Below are positions 39,701-47,253 of a stretch of 64,000 nt of DNA, one piece after another. Every line of letters begins with the position of its first letter. The stretch's first letter is position 1. The stretch spans positions 33,273,818 to 33,337,817 of the forward strand of contig CM031878.1 in NCBI GenBank assembly GCA_018697195.1, written 5' to 3'. A program made the translations under genes and the position numbers. The stretch comes from Certhia americana (taxonomy: Eukaryota; Chordata; Aves; Passeriformes; Certhiidae). Under the pieces are notes generated by a model. That model was not told the DNA's origin and made no database searches. It was given only the letters and a program-made list of their open reading frames with translations.

Positions 39701-40408
39701 TAGTCACTCTGATAAATTCCTCTGTAATGTCTGCTAATCTCCATCAGAAACAATGCTAAGGGCTGTTGGAGAACCTCCTCTGTGTATCGGAGTGTTCTGA
39801 TATTCACCATATATTCTCAGTATGCCCTGATAGAGATAAGTCACTGATCCCCTTGAGCTTCCCTTTTTTTTTTCTTTTCTCTTTTACATACTAGAACATG
39901 AAACTTCCATCTGAATAAGACTGTGACTAGGTTGGTTACTGGATTTTGTCTAAATGCATGATCCTTTCAAATTGAATCAAAGAATCAGTGAGTTGTCTTT
40001 CCAGTCAGTGAATTTCACAGAGGACTTAAGACTTTGTGTTTTTGTTGTTTCCAGTGTCTCTGCCTCCTATGTCCTGGCTTGCATCATTGTGTGTGCCTAA
40101 GTAATAGACTAATTGGAAGATGATGTGATATGATTTCAATAGGAAATTGATTAATTAAGTGCCACAAAGCAGAGGAAGGGCCTAGTACATCACAACAAGT
40201 AAAAGAATTATGAAAAGAATCAGTAAAAGGAGGACTAAACCTATACCTGTGTTATTAAAATTACTAGGAAAAATACTCTCACATCTTTTCCTTTGGACTG
40301 CACAACTTAATGTAATTTGTCTCTGTCTTCACAGTTACACTTCTGGCCTTGAGGTCTCTTCCAGAGTTCAAGAAGAAAGCAGTATGGACTAAAGCTTTTG
40401 GGTGGTAG
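638..40408 (+). CDS. FOCAD: Focadhesin (FOCAD), C-terminal 26 coding exons (5' part outside window)
   Basis: Twenty-six exons on the + strand splice into one open frame of 3219 nt (1072 residues and a TAG stop). Exons: 638-770, 3477-3662, 3895-4016, 11273-11365, 13281-13369, 16181-16222, 17517-17625, 18148-18264, 18615-18853, 20310-20399, 23107-23254, 25075-25194, 26084-26206, 27033-27110, 27492-27563, 27731-27833, 28962-29042, 30109-30237, 31215-31330, 32554-32814, 33475-33564, 35004-35181, 36547-36644, 37579-37830, 38972-39047, 40335-40408. All introns are GT-AG and phases match. I recognise the protein from segments such as RGTTRSDQGKTVAGVPNF and the C-terminus RSLPEFKKKAVWTKAFGW. Human focadhesin is about 1801 residues, so this is roughly residue 730 to the end and includes the DUF3028/focadhesin C-terminal domain. 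The protein is a predicted helical-repeat (HEAT/ARM-like) protein. Published work links it to vinculin at focal adhesions, glioma suppression and SKI-complex stability in liver. No frameshift or premature stop is present, so the gene looks functional. Confidence 0.95.
2234..2260. repeat. Perfect inverted repeat, 11-bp arms, 5-nt loop
   Basis: The left arm aggctgtcata (2234-2244) is the exact reverse complement of tatgacagcct (2250-2260), with loop agggg. Intronic in FOCAD; function unknown. Confidence 0.75.
2415..2474 (+). repeat. (GAT/AAT)n microsatellite
   Basis: An imperfect GAT/AAT tract leads into nine uninterrupted AAT units at 2446-2472. A short GTT run at about 2369-2380 lies just upstream. 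Confidence 0.9.
3477..3662 (+). CDS. FOCAD: FOCAD exon E2
   Basis: The acceptor is catcaag and the donor is gtaagc. It encodes residues about 45-106 of the visible part, including FEEFATSLVKQEM, MPRAVYHSALRG and the highly conserved TRSDQGKTVAGVPNF. The frame is continuous with E1 and E3. A longer reading frame beginning at 3242 runs through the acceptor and is not the exon start. Confidence 0.93.
3895..4016 (+). CDS. FOCAD: FOCAD exon E3
   Basis: Acceptor tctttcag, donor gtaagt. It encodes AGMLLCFDLPVHMGKDGKP followed by INRFLASRGRNFQQMLVAL and ends IHE at a codon boundary. It is separated from E2 by a short 232-nt intron. Confidence 0.93.
4169..4232 (-). mobile_element. Short CR1 LINE 3'-end scrap
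   Basis: The stretch with ttatagaatcatcaag and the following catcagcc...cacccaccctcactaactt resembles the antisense 3' end of avian CR1 elements. Very short and decayed, located in the E3-E4 intron. Confidence 0.45.
7889..7915. repeat. Perfect inverted repeat with 10-bp arms and nearby ttccactag repeats
   Basis: gttctttttt (7889-7898) pairs exactly with aaaaaagaac (7906-7915) around loop ccactag. The motif ttccactag occurs three times between 7867 and 7905, and gttctttagtgg (7924-7935) offers an alternative partner for the right half. Confidence 0.7.
9762..10375 (-). mobile_element. CR1 LINE 3' portion, antisense
   Basis: About 0.6 kb with the classic avian CR1 3' region read on the - strand. 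The 3' terminus is at the left end, where cagaatcatttag is the reverse complement of the CR1 tail. The body includes the recognisable stretches tggacagtccattccaa and cctcctcttctcc. It is 5'-truncated, as most avian CR1 copies are. The reading frames over it (10127-10369 and 10182-10400) are not genes. Confidence 0.9.
11273..11365 (+). CDS. FOCAD: FOCAD exon E4
   Basis: Acceptor gttgcacag, donor gtaatt, 93 nt in phase 0. It encodes VNIQPSEWHHSILLPQTW and then LGFMSRTYNAVLQ, a pattern I recognise from vertebrate focadhesin. It lies after the longest intron of the visible part (7.3 kb). Confidence 0.92.
11366..13280 (+). other. FOCAD intron E4-E5
   Basis: 1.9 kb of intron. The 116-codon frame at 11389-11739 has no recognisable domain and no exon-like borders. 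An imperfect hairpin lies at 12047-12096. Nothing else was recognised. Confidence 0.55.
12047..12096. repeat. Two-tier imperfect hairpin
   Basis: The inner arms tgttttgctg (12066-12075) and cagcaaaaca (12078-12087) pair exactly around a 2-nt turn. The outer arms agaagcttt (12047-12055) and aaagcttct (12088-12096) also pair exactly, leaving a one-sided bulge (12056-12065). It is shorter than a typical pre-miRNA. Confidence 0.65.
13281..13369 (+). CDS. FOCAD: FOCAD exon E5
   Basis: Acceptor ttctatag, donor gtaagg. It encodes GRQAELEMQLKHGKEDPEE followed by VQYKQFTAWL and ends inside a Trp codon completed by E6. Confidence 0.9.
16181..16222 (+). CDS. FOCAD: FOCAD exon E6 (42-nt microexon)
   Basis: A very short exon with a strong acceptor (tctcttgcag) and donor (gtaagt). 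It encodes VRDMLTDVIKGAS and joins E5 (Trp codon) and E7 (Lys codon) in frame. At 42 nt it is easily missed by ORF-based searches, but phase continuity supports it. Confidence 0.88.
17517..17625 (+). CDS. FOCAD: FOCAD exon E7
   Basis: Acceptor ctgttcag, donor gtgagt. It encodes DSPVVKGNSIFALTGLAVAV then AKYESSLSSDAEGMPE, a hydrophobic helix typical of a helical-repeat scaffold, and ends at a codon boundary. Confidence 0.92.
18148..18264 (+). CDS. FOCAD: FOCAD exon E8
   Basis: Acceptor ctttacag, donor gtatgt, 117 nt, phase 0 at both ends. It encodes TEPDFIPMKHWISMVAETLL and then SIVNSRYQPKGQVFPWFYQ. Confidence 0.92.
18615..18853 (+). CDS. FOCAD: FOCAD exon E9
   Basis: Acceptor tttttctag, donor gtgaga, 239 nt. 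It encodes KSYSGENTASIIARSCAATA, LSLLVPIFIVSCKEKIEEVL and ESQAVQIHMGLGLGMFISRL among others. It has two or three amphipathic or hydrophobic helices and ends inside a split codon completed as Ser by E10. Confidence 0.93.
20310..20399 (+). CDS. FOCAD: FOCAD exon E10
   Basis: The acceptor follows a long T/G-rich tract (gtttcatag) and the donor is gtgagt. It encodes DVPGQQMNLLLMKSLDVLED then CCFDTSLEY and ends in a split Asn codon. Confidence 0.91.
23107..23254 (+). CDS. FOCAD: FOCAD exon E11
   Basis: Acceptor tctcttaaag, donor gtatga. It encodes TGCILGVGLVLSFMSHSSQT, VSASLRKLCKCLDSSEN and SRGVQE and ends in phase 0. Confidence 0.91.
25075..25194 (+). CDS. FOCAD: FOCAD exon E12
   Basis: Acceptor ttttttttcag, donor gtgaaa, 120 nt, phase 0. 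It encodes VLAYSVACSCVSAFSVGIIE and then AAEAEKVMSKLRTLAENNQQ. Confidence 0.92.
26016..26050 (+). repeat. 14-bp direct duplication
   Basis: actcctttgtaaaa occurs at 26016-26029 and again at 26037-26050, 34 nt before exon E13. It looks like a local duplication in the intron just upstream of the E13 acceptor. Confidence 0.7.
26084..26206 (+). CDS. FOCAD: FOCAD exon E13
   Basis: Acceptor cttacag, donor gtaaag, 123 nt, phase 0. It encodes TYSFALALGVVVHGLSVCGH then GKAEDLSNRLMPAWIKIVLA. Confidence 0.92.
27033..27110 (+). CDS. FOCAD: FOCAD exon E14
   Basis: Acceptor gcttccag, donor gtgaga, 78 nt, phase 0. It encodes GSPTMERLAAVSGLVALVGS then EGGMIQ. The reading frame that continues to 27311 past the donor is intronic. 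Confidence 0.92.
27492..27563 (+). CDS. FOCAD: FOCAD exon E15
   Basis: Strong polypyrimidine acceptor (ctcttgcag), donor gtaaga, 72 nt, phase 0. It encodes LKSESIQSSQFQSKLNEVIR then TLTQ. Confidence 0.9.
27731..27833 (+). CDS. FOCAD: FOCAD exon E16
   Basis: Acceptor ctcaacag, donor gtaaga. It encodes IISFSEQIGLQTNAARLLGR then LHMSCLSSTQNRAS and ends one base into a Val codon. The intron before it is only 167 nt. Confidence 0.91.
28962..29042 (+). CDS. FOCAD: FOCAD exon E17
   Basis: Acceptor ttcttcacag, donor gtaagg, 81 nt. It encodes PPDFSYLPVNSFIRAGIDFA then IEGGKK. Phase 1 at both ends. Confidence 0.91.
29287..29311 (+). repeat. GAT/GGT-rich simple repeat
   Basis: A short imperfect run of ggtgatgttgatgatggtga type, low copy, in the E17-E18 intron. 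Confidence 0.6.
30109..30237 (+). CDS. FOCAD: FOCAD exon E18
   Basis: Acceptor ctgttctag, donor gtaaga, 129 nt, phase 1 at both ends. It encodes PESVPAELVKVALAPIALVG then ESHQYPPVNWASILSPLMRL. The PPVNWASILSPLMRL segment is a recognisable focadhesin signature. Confidence 0.93.
31215..31330 (+). CDS. FOCAD: FOCAD exon E19
   Basis: Acceptor ctgttttag, donor gtacgt. It encodes DEVKHLCLQLAVTQAQSSQN then AAMLLGMWVAPPLIYNLS and ends in phase 0. Confidence 0.92.
32554..32814 (+). CDS. FOCAD: FOCAD exon E20
   Basis: Acceptor ccttttcag, donor gtaaag, 261 nt, phase 0; the longest visible exon. It encodes MKTQKYLFLSLSLWMQHVAE, SFTEVLLIQQFELKNHTKSP, VLQGLIQAMKLPNPAQFCWS and ends LLPNKVQ. The initial ATG is internal to the protein, not a start. 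Confidence 0.93.
33475..33564 (+). CDS. FOCAD: FOCAD exon E21
   Basis: Acceptor tgtttgcag, donor gtaatt, 90 nt, phase 0. It encodes RGELEMYINVARCISEMSDS then EINRIVQISE. Confidence 0.91.
33825..34138 (+). mobile_element. CR1 LINE 3' end, sense
   Basis: Recognisable CR1 3' segments include gacacagtcttaagctgtgc, aggaagaatttcttcacaga and ggaggtgtttaagaaaagac. It ends in the CR1-type tail gattctgtaattctg. About 0.3 kb, 5'-truncated, inside the E21-E22 intron. Confidence 0.9.
35004..35181 (+). CDS. FOCAD: FOCAD exon E22
   Basis: Acceptor catttgcag, donor gtaaga, 178 nt. It encodes NNIEKATFIKLYLVSQGRLS, LTNLSTMIVTVAGYQQKEHI and LWMFLHSFYHARIVRHENT. It ends in phase 1. Confidence 0.93.
36547..36644 (+). 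CDS. FOCAD: FOCAD exon E23
   Basis: Acceptor ccttttctag, donor gtaata. It encodes GVLKRMDWLLDLMGYITNVA then HKSTPLQNVDLKE and ends in phase 0. Confidence 0.92.
37579..37830 (+). CDS. FOCAD: FOCAD exon E24
   Basis: Acceptor cctgtttag, donor gtaaaa, 252 nt, phase 0. It encodes CIDFLVWLFAASVLAWADHG, APLLLGLSADWSLWKHHMAS, HPTDKFAVQETLTLLPSSLS and ends EPWKEQTQK. Reading frames on both strands over this exon are shadows of it. Confidence 0.94.
38972..39047 (+). CDS. FOCAD: FOCAD exon E25
   Basis: Acceptor aatcttcag, donor gtaata, 76 nt. It encodes FIDWLINMMECPKEALSKSS then MDLLK and ends one base into a Val codon. Confidence 0.92.
40335..40408 (+). CDS. FOCAD: FOCAD exon E26, last coding exon with stop
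   Basis: Acceptor tcttcacag. It encodes VTLLALRSLPEFKKKAVWTK then AFGW and the TAG stop at 40406-40408. The C-terminus matches the vertebrate focadhesin end as I recall it, which anchors the whole model. Confidence 0.95.
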
Positions 40409-40770
40409 CTGCGCACCATACTTTATCCGTTGAAGAAAACTGTCCGTACTTGAAAATATGATATTATTACTGAGGCATCAAGAAGCTGTATTTCAAAGAC
40501 ATTTTCTATCACAAGATTTTTAATTGGGTTTCAGGTTTTTTTACCCTTTTGCTTCATTGCAAAAATTCCTATGGAAAACAATATTTTCTCTTTAACTGAT
40601 GTATTATTGTTTTGCAAATATGCTGAATCTAAATGAGAAATATATATTCAGTTTCAATTTAGTTGTTTCAGTGACATCTGGGAGCCTCAAATGCTGGAAT
40701 GGAATATTCCTTGAATTTATGGAAGCTTTGAAGGAATGGCTGACAATAAAACAAACTAGTAAAATTTGTT
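40409..40770 (+). other. FOCAD: FOCAD 3' UTR (probable)
   Basis: AT-rich sequence after the FOCAD stop. The first canonical AATAAA downstream is at 40745-40750, so the transcript probably ends about 15-25 nt later. The end is inferred, and longer 3' ends cannot be excluded. Confidence 0.55.
40745..40750 (+). terminator. Polyadenylation signal AATAAA for FOCAD
   Basis: A canonical hexamer (gacAATAAAac) 337 nt after the FOCAD stop codon, the first one on this strand downstream of the stop. Confidence 0.55.
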
Positions 40771-41550
40771 TGGATATAGCATATTTACTAAAGTATATTT
40801 TAGTGTAATAGACTTGGAATGAACATTATTTTTTAATTTATAATCCTTTCTTTGGCAATAACACAATTTTCTTGTGCAGTAGTAGACAACACATTATGAC
40901 TATATAGTGTGAGCAGGGTTTCTGGAAAGGGATGGTTTGCATGTCAGTTTTGCAATGGCTTTATAAAGATTGCTGAAACGATCCTGATGGCTGTTGTATC
41001 TGCAGCTCCAGGACAGCTGCAATTTTCTTTCCACTGATCTCCTTTACAATTCTTTGCACATAACAAGAATTTTTCTCTGCCTCTAGGGAAAAGGGACAAT
41101 ACAGCAACTCTTTTCCATATTTATCATGTTAAATAGATCAGCCCCTGCTATTTTCCTTATTTATTACTTTTTTTCTTTTGAAGGAATGGAAAATTTTTCA
41201 CTTTGCAATCTTGCTAAGACAGGTATTAAAAGAGCTTTTATATTTAGCAATCCTCCATGCTGAAGTAGACAAAAATTAACTGAATATAATTGGGTACTGT
41301 TCCCTAGTATCTTTCAAAACAGTACTGGCAAGAGCGTTGTTGATTTTTGATCAGGTTGAAGGAAATTATATTTCCATACATCTAGAAGACACACCCCATT
41401 GGAGGAATTATCTTATTTTCAGGAGTGATAGCATTTCCTCTGTGAAAGAAATTCTCCTTTGGCTTGATCTCTTTGCCTTGGAGGAGACAGTGGACAGAGA
41501 CCTTATTGCAGTTACAACTTCTTTGTGAGGGGAAGAGAAGGAGCAGGCAC

Positions 41551-41842
41551 TGATCTCTCCTCTGTGGTGACCACTGACAAGACCTGAGGGAATGGACTGA
41601 AGCTGTGTCAGGGGAGGTTTATATCAGATAGTAGAAAAAGGTTCTTCACCCAGAGGGTGTTTGGGCACTGGAACAGCTGCCCAGGAAAGTCACAGCACCA
41701 TCCTGACAGAGTTCAAAAAGCATTTGGATAGTGTTCTCAGGCACATTTTGTGACTCTTGGGGCTGTCCTTTGCAGGTCCAGGAGCTGGTTTTCATGATCC
41801 TTGTGGCACCCTTCCAACTCAAAATAATCCATGATTCCCTGA
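41551..41842 (+). mobile_element. CR1 LINE 3' end, sense
   Basis: Close match to the avian CR1 3' region: gaagctgtgtcaggggaggt, ggttcttcacccagagggtg, tgggcactggaacagctgcc and the tail atccatgattccctgac. It is 5'-truncated and little decayed. Confidence 0.92.
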
Positions 41843-42329
41843 CTCTTTCTAGGATTTTCTCATCAAATTAGGGCACTGAGTGAAGGCTGAGCATTTCTTC
41901 ACTGGTTGGGTGTGTGGAGGATTAATGCCATACTTGTTTGCCTTTCCAAAATGGTGGATAATTAATGGTAGTTTTATGCACATAAGCATCTATACTGTGA
42001 CAACTGTCTAAAGTTGAATGTGCAGAAGGACTCACTGAAAGTCCTTGTCTACGAGTCTGCATCTCAGTTCATGACATTTCCATTTTTGTGTTCTTCTAAG
42101 TAATCTCTAACAAAGCCAAATATGTCACATTTTAATGGTTCCATCTCTAATCTACTGTTTCAAAGTAACTTACTCCTTTAATCATCTCAGTTTGCAAGTT
42201 TTATTAGCATTCTAATTCAGATGAAATTTTGTCTTTTTTAAGGGAATACTGTGTGATGCCTACTTGCTGTATTTCAGTTTGCATAGAGGAGCAATATTTA
42301 ACATCTGAATTAACTGAATTCCTACTGAT

Positions 42330-44555
42330 GTGTAGTAGAGCATGTAAGCCAAGATATGGCACAGCATGGCCTGAGGGTGGCAATGCTAACAGAGCTGCAG
42401 AGAAGCACTGAGAGTTTAGGAGAGTATCTGAAATGTTTTAACACCAACACACACCATACAAGAAATAAACAGGATGAACTAGAAGCATTTGTCAGTTCCC
42501 AAAGCTGTGATATCATTTGGATTAGTGAGACTTTGTAGAATGAGTCCCATAACTGGAGTGCTGGCAAGTAGGGACTATAGGCAGTTCAGAAGGGATAGGC
42601 AAGGCAGGCAAGGCAAAGGAGTTGCATTGGAATGCAGTTTTCACTGTACATTCCTTGCAGTTAGGGATAATGGAGTCGAAAGCCTATGAGTGAGAATTAG
42701 GGAGATGGAAAACAGAGCAGATGTCATTGTAGGTGTCTACTGCTGTTCACTTAGCTATTCACTATGCTAGCACTGATTATTTAATCTGTGGGCAATGAGG
42801 AGCTGTAGCCCTTGTTCTTACAGAAAATTTCAGCTTCACAGACGTCAACTGGAAATGCCAGACAACTGTGACAAGGAAGTCTGAGATATTCCAGATGTTG
42901 AAGAAAATTTCTTGTTACAAGTATTCATTGAAACCCCTAGGAAAGGTGTCCCCTTGACTCTCCCGCTGTGCCACTCCCCACCCCCATCCCCAACTTGCTG
43001 TTTGTGAATAGAGAAGGAGAAGATGGGATTTTTAGCTGCCTGTTTTGGCAGTAATCATGAGTTTAAATCATGAGTTTAAATTTTTAGGTGTAAATGAGAA
43101 ACAAGTCATCATTTCTCATTTACACCAAAAACATTTCAGAGTTGCTATCCTAGATTTCAAAATAACAAACTTTAAACTGCTCAGGGAGCTAATTAGCAGT
43201 GTCCTCTGGGAAACTGTTTTTCAGGGCTCCGAGAATCCATGAGTGTTAGTCCATCTTTAAGAAAAGCCTTTTAGAAGCAAAGGAGCAAGCAAATCACACT
43301 ATCCCAAAAGTGAAGTAAGAAGGGCAGAAGAGCAGCTTGGCTTTACAGGGAACTCTTATTGGAACTCACAAAGAAAAGAAATGGTATGATCTCTGTAAGA
43401 GAGGTCAGGCTTCACAGGATGATTGCAGAGCTGTAGTTCCCACGTGTAGGGAGAAAACATCCAAAAGTCCAAAGCTCAGTGTTGAAACTGGGCAGTGTTG
43501 GGTCAGATAACAAAAAAAGAAATTCTGGGTATGTTTAGAGCAAGGGGAGATCTAAGGAAAATATTCAACAATTCTTGATGAAGGTAGTCACCTGAAAAAG
43601 GATGAAGAAAAAGCAGAGGCATTATAATGTTTTTGCATCAGTCATTAGTAACATTGATAGACATTGGTCTGTCCTGGCCTCTCAGAGGACATACAGCAGC
43701 AGTGACTTTCCATTTCTGGACGCTGAAACTGTAAATGAGTGGTTGTATCAGTTTAATCTTTGTAAGTCCATGTAAGTCCATCCCCCATGGGATGATGATG
43801 AAACTCATCCCAGAGCACTGGAGGAGCTACCTCTTGGGAGTCTGGGGAGATCCCTGCTGACCAGAAACTGGCCAACATTAATCCAGCTTACCAGAAGGGC
43901 ATGAGGAAAGACACAGGCAACTACAGGTCTGTTAATCTAACCTCATTACCAGGGAAATTTTATGGAGGTCATACTGGATACTATGAAAGGCAGTTAAAGA
44001 ACAATACAACCATCAAGCACAGTCAACATGAGTTCACAAAGCGAAAGCCATAAGTAACACATCTGGTACCCTTCTGTGATACAGCCACCCATATAGTGGG
44101 CCTTTTGTTACTGTGTCTTACATCTCTCTGAACAAGCTGTTCAATGGTGAGGTGAGTGGGTTCACAGTGCACTGGTTAAAGAACTGGCAGAAGGGCAGAG
44201 CTCAAAGAGTTGTAGTGTGCGGGGCTGACAGTCATCTGCAGTGTTCCTCAGGATGCAAATCTTGGGCCAGTTTAGTTCAATGTATTTATCCATGATCAGG
44301 AGGCAGGAGTTGAATGTGCCCATTAGTATGTTTGCTGATAATACTGAACTTGAAAGTTGCTGTTGACTCTTGAGAGACAAGAGACCTTGCAGAAAGATGT
44401 GGATAGATGAGCATTTGGCTCATCTATCATTTCATGATTAATGAAATTTAACAAGTTATGATGGTGGATTCCGCATCTGTTGCAGAGTAGTGCCTGATAC
44501 AAGTAGAGGACTGGCTGGAGAGCAGCCCTGCATAACGAAATCTGGGGTTGCTGGT
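42330..44555 (+). pseudogene. Decayed CR1 LINE ORF2 (endonuclease to reverse transcriptase)
   Basis: Translated pieces in several frames follow the order of CR1 ORF2. An endonuclease start (HTRNKQDELEAFVSSQSCDI, then WISETL) and NWSAG...FRRDRQGRQGKGVAL lie at about 42450-42640. Reverse-transcriptase motifs follow: NYRSVNLTSLPGKF near 43920-43965, QHEFTK near 44025, and NWQKGRAQRVVVCGA near 44180-44230. There are many stops and frameshifts. The 3' UTR is missing, so this is an internal fragment. It is LINE coding sequence, not a host gene. Confidence 0.8.
43053..43126. repeat. Tandem 13-bp duplication followed by a perfect 15-bp hairpin
   Basis: aatcatgagttta is repeated head to tail (43053-43065, 43066-43078). 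Just after it ggtgtaaatgagaaa (43087-43101) is the exact reverse complement of tttctcatttacacc (43112-43126), with a 10-nt loop. After one mismatch the T and A runs outside continue the stem. It interrupts the CR1 ORF2 remnant. Confidence 0.8.
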
Positions 44556-44559
44556 ACTA

Positions 44560-45410
44560 TTGGAGTGGGAAGGGTCCTCTGAAGGGCAACACACCTCTCC
44601 TCATTGGCTCTTCCACCACTTGCATTAACAAGTTATCTGCAGGAACTCCCTGGACTGTGTGCTGAGCCACTGTCATGCCTCCAACAAATATCAGGGTTGT
44701 TGAATTCTCAGAGGAGGAAACAGGGCCTGTGATCTCAAGACTACTTCCAGCTGCCCATAGAAAGCCTCATCAGCTTCCTTGTCCAAATCAGGTGGCCTGT
44801 CGTAAATACTCACAACAGTGTCACCCATTTTAGCCTATCCCTTAATTTTTACTCATAAGCTTTCAACTCCTTGTCTGTCCCTGTGCAGAGCTTGATGCTT
44901 TTTCTCACAAAGCCCAACCCCACCACCTCACCTTACTGACCTGTCCTTTCTAAAATAGACTCCATAACAACATCCCAGTGGTGAGCTATCCCACCATGTC
45001 TCTGAAATTGCAAAGAGATCGTGGCTCTGTGACCACACATAGTTTTCCAGTTCTTCTTGTTTATTCCCAGTGCTCTGTGCACTCATTTACAGGCACTTCA
45101 GGGAGGCAGTTGAGCATCCAGGTTCCCTAGGAGGGGTGCAAGAGAATCCCCCATCGCTATGCACACCCTTATGTGGTTAGCCCTAGGTCTCTCATCCTGA
45201 GGCAGCCAGGCTTGCCTGGTTGGCATGGCCCACTCCCCAGGAGCATTGCCACTTTGGACCACAGCAAAGTCATTCTGTTTGAAGCCCATCTCACCAAACT
45301 GGCCAGTGTGCTGCCAGGGTTTCTCTTGCCCTTTTTAGACAGGTGGATCACATTCCTTCCTAACAGGCTACAATCATTGAAGTACAACTCATTGTCATAA
45401 AGGTATTATC
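44560..45410 (-). pseudogene. Decayed CR1 LINE, ORF2 endonuclease start, antisense
   Basis: Read on the - strand, the region around 45090-44970 gives a CR1 endonuclease-like series (TGNKQEELENYVWSQSHDLF, then AISETWWDSS). The region around 44640-44590 gives DNLLMQVVEEPMRRGVL, typical of the later part of the endonuclease. The 45387-45169 frame (VIHLSKKGKRNPGSTLASLV) resembles the CR1 segment just upstream. It lies tail to tail with the + strand CR1 remnant to its left. Confidence 0.7.
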
Positions 45411-45889
45411 TTAAACATCTTATTGCCTGCCCAGTTCTGAGCTTTTCCAGGAACTTAGGTAAGGCATTGGAACTGAAGTTACAGTGGCCTTTTGTGGTCA
45501 CACATGGAAGGCGGACTGCCTCCATCTCCCAACTGCCTGCCTCAAGTTACCTCTGTATCAGAAGAACATGGGGAAATCTTCTGTCATGAGCTTCATGCCT
45601 TTTCCATGCAATTTATGTTTGGGGATCCACTCCATAGTGAATTTTAAAGAATCCTTTTCCTATTCCAACCTTTTACCCAGCTGTAAGACTCAAGACATAA
45701 CATTTTTTTTAAACATAAAACAATAAACATAGCTTAATCTGTGATAATTGACCTCAGCTGCCTTCCAGATTTCCATTCAGCCAGATCTCCTCAACAGACA
45801 TTCATTCTCCCTCCTCCTCCTCAACAGGACAGGGAGAAAATAGGGTGAGAAAATTCATGGGTCAAGATACAGACAGAGTGATCATTTAC

Positions 45890-46720
45890 TTTGCACTGTC
45901 ACAAAAACAGATTCAGCTTGTGGAAGAAAAATTTATTGCCAATTAAAAATAGAATAGGATGGAAAGAAAAAAGGCAAAACTAGAATTACCTTCCCCCTAC
46001 TCCTCCCTTCTTCCTAGGCTCATTTTACTCCTTCATTCCTACATTTTCTACCTCCTCTCTCCCCAAGCAGTACGAGATGGGTTTGGAGGTTGCACTTAGG
46101 TAATAAACCTTAATCTCTGTTGCTTGTTTGTCTTCACACTGTTGCTCTACTCCAGCATGGGGTCCCTCCCATGCGATACAGTCCTTCATGGTTTCTTCTC
46201 ATAAACTGCAGCTCTTCAAACACTGCTTTAGCAAAGGTCCTTTCCATGGGGTACAGTCCATAAGGAAAGAAGCTGCCTCAGTGTGGGTCCCTAATGGGCC
46301 ACAGTTCCTGCTTTGCTCATGTGGGCTCTCCATGGGCTGCAGCTTCCCTCAGGGCACAGCCAGCTGCTCCAGCCTGGGGTCCTCCATAGGCCACCGTGTG
46401 GATATCTTGTCTGGTGTGTTTCTCTGTGGGTTGCAGAGGGACAACCTGGTCCACCATGGTATTCTTCATGGCCCAGAGGGGAATCTGCTGCAGTGCCTAG
46501 AGTAGCTTTTCCTCTCCTTCTCTAATGATCTTGGAGCTGTTTCTCTTACAAATTTTTCTTACTCTTCTTTCTCGCAGGTGCTGCATAACATTTCTTACCT
46601 TAAGTTTTCAGAGGGATGCCATGCCATCATCTTTCTGTTTGGCTCAGCAAAATGTGTCCTGAACTGACTGGAATCAGCTGTTTCTGGCATGTTGGACTGT
46701 ATTTTCAAGGAAAAAATGTT
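45890..46720 (-). mobile_element. Degenerate endogenous retroviral LTR-like repeat, antisense
   Basis: The series of ctccagcatggggtc, tccatgggctgcagc, agggcacagccagctgctcc and ccgtgtggatatct units, with the flanking aatttattgccaattaaaa stretch, matches the antisense pattern of a common avian ERV LTR family as I remember it. It has no coding content; the frames at 46128-46505 and 46313-46525 arise from the repeat. Family and borders are uncertain. Confidence 0.55.
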
Positions 46721-47253
46721 CATGTTCCAACTTTAGCAAGTTATGTAGTAGTTTAATGTGGACTTACTCTGGCTGTCTTCAAAACTGTCATCTTATTCAG
46801 CTGGTCTATATGTTTCTTCACGCTGGTCACACTTAAATCACTTTGGGTCAAATAAAAGCCCAAAGTGAAAGCACTCCTATTTCTCTACTATGTTCAAAAT
46901 TTCTGTTTGCAGTGGTTTGAAAAAAAACTAATCCAGGGTTGACACTATACTATTCTATTCATGATCTTGTTCCTTATGGTCTGCAAATAATCGGTGGTCA
47001 AAATAGTCTGCAGGCATTGTCTGCCACATGAATTAAATAAATAAAAATTATAGTAGGTGACCTTTCATAACAAATTAATTCAGCTTCACTATTTCCTTAT
47101 ACAACCTCTTAGGCTGCATGGTTTGAAAAGTCATACAGGCAAAAGCCCCTTCATATTGTAACAGTGTTAAGTTTCCCTAGTTTCCCTTTATATATCTCCC
47201 TGCTCCCTGCTTCTATTTTTTAGGATCCCTTCCCTTCCCAGAGTTTTCAGATT

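Larger units (their letters stand above)
32815..40334 (+). other. FOCAD introns between E20 and E26
   Basis: The introns 32815-33474, 33565-35003, 35182-36546, 36645-37578, 37831-38971 and 39048-40334. The second carries a CR1 3' end (33825-34138). The end of 36645-37578 is very T-rich (about 37445-37570) before the E24 acceptor. Nothing else was recognised. Confidence 0.5.
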
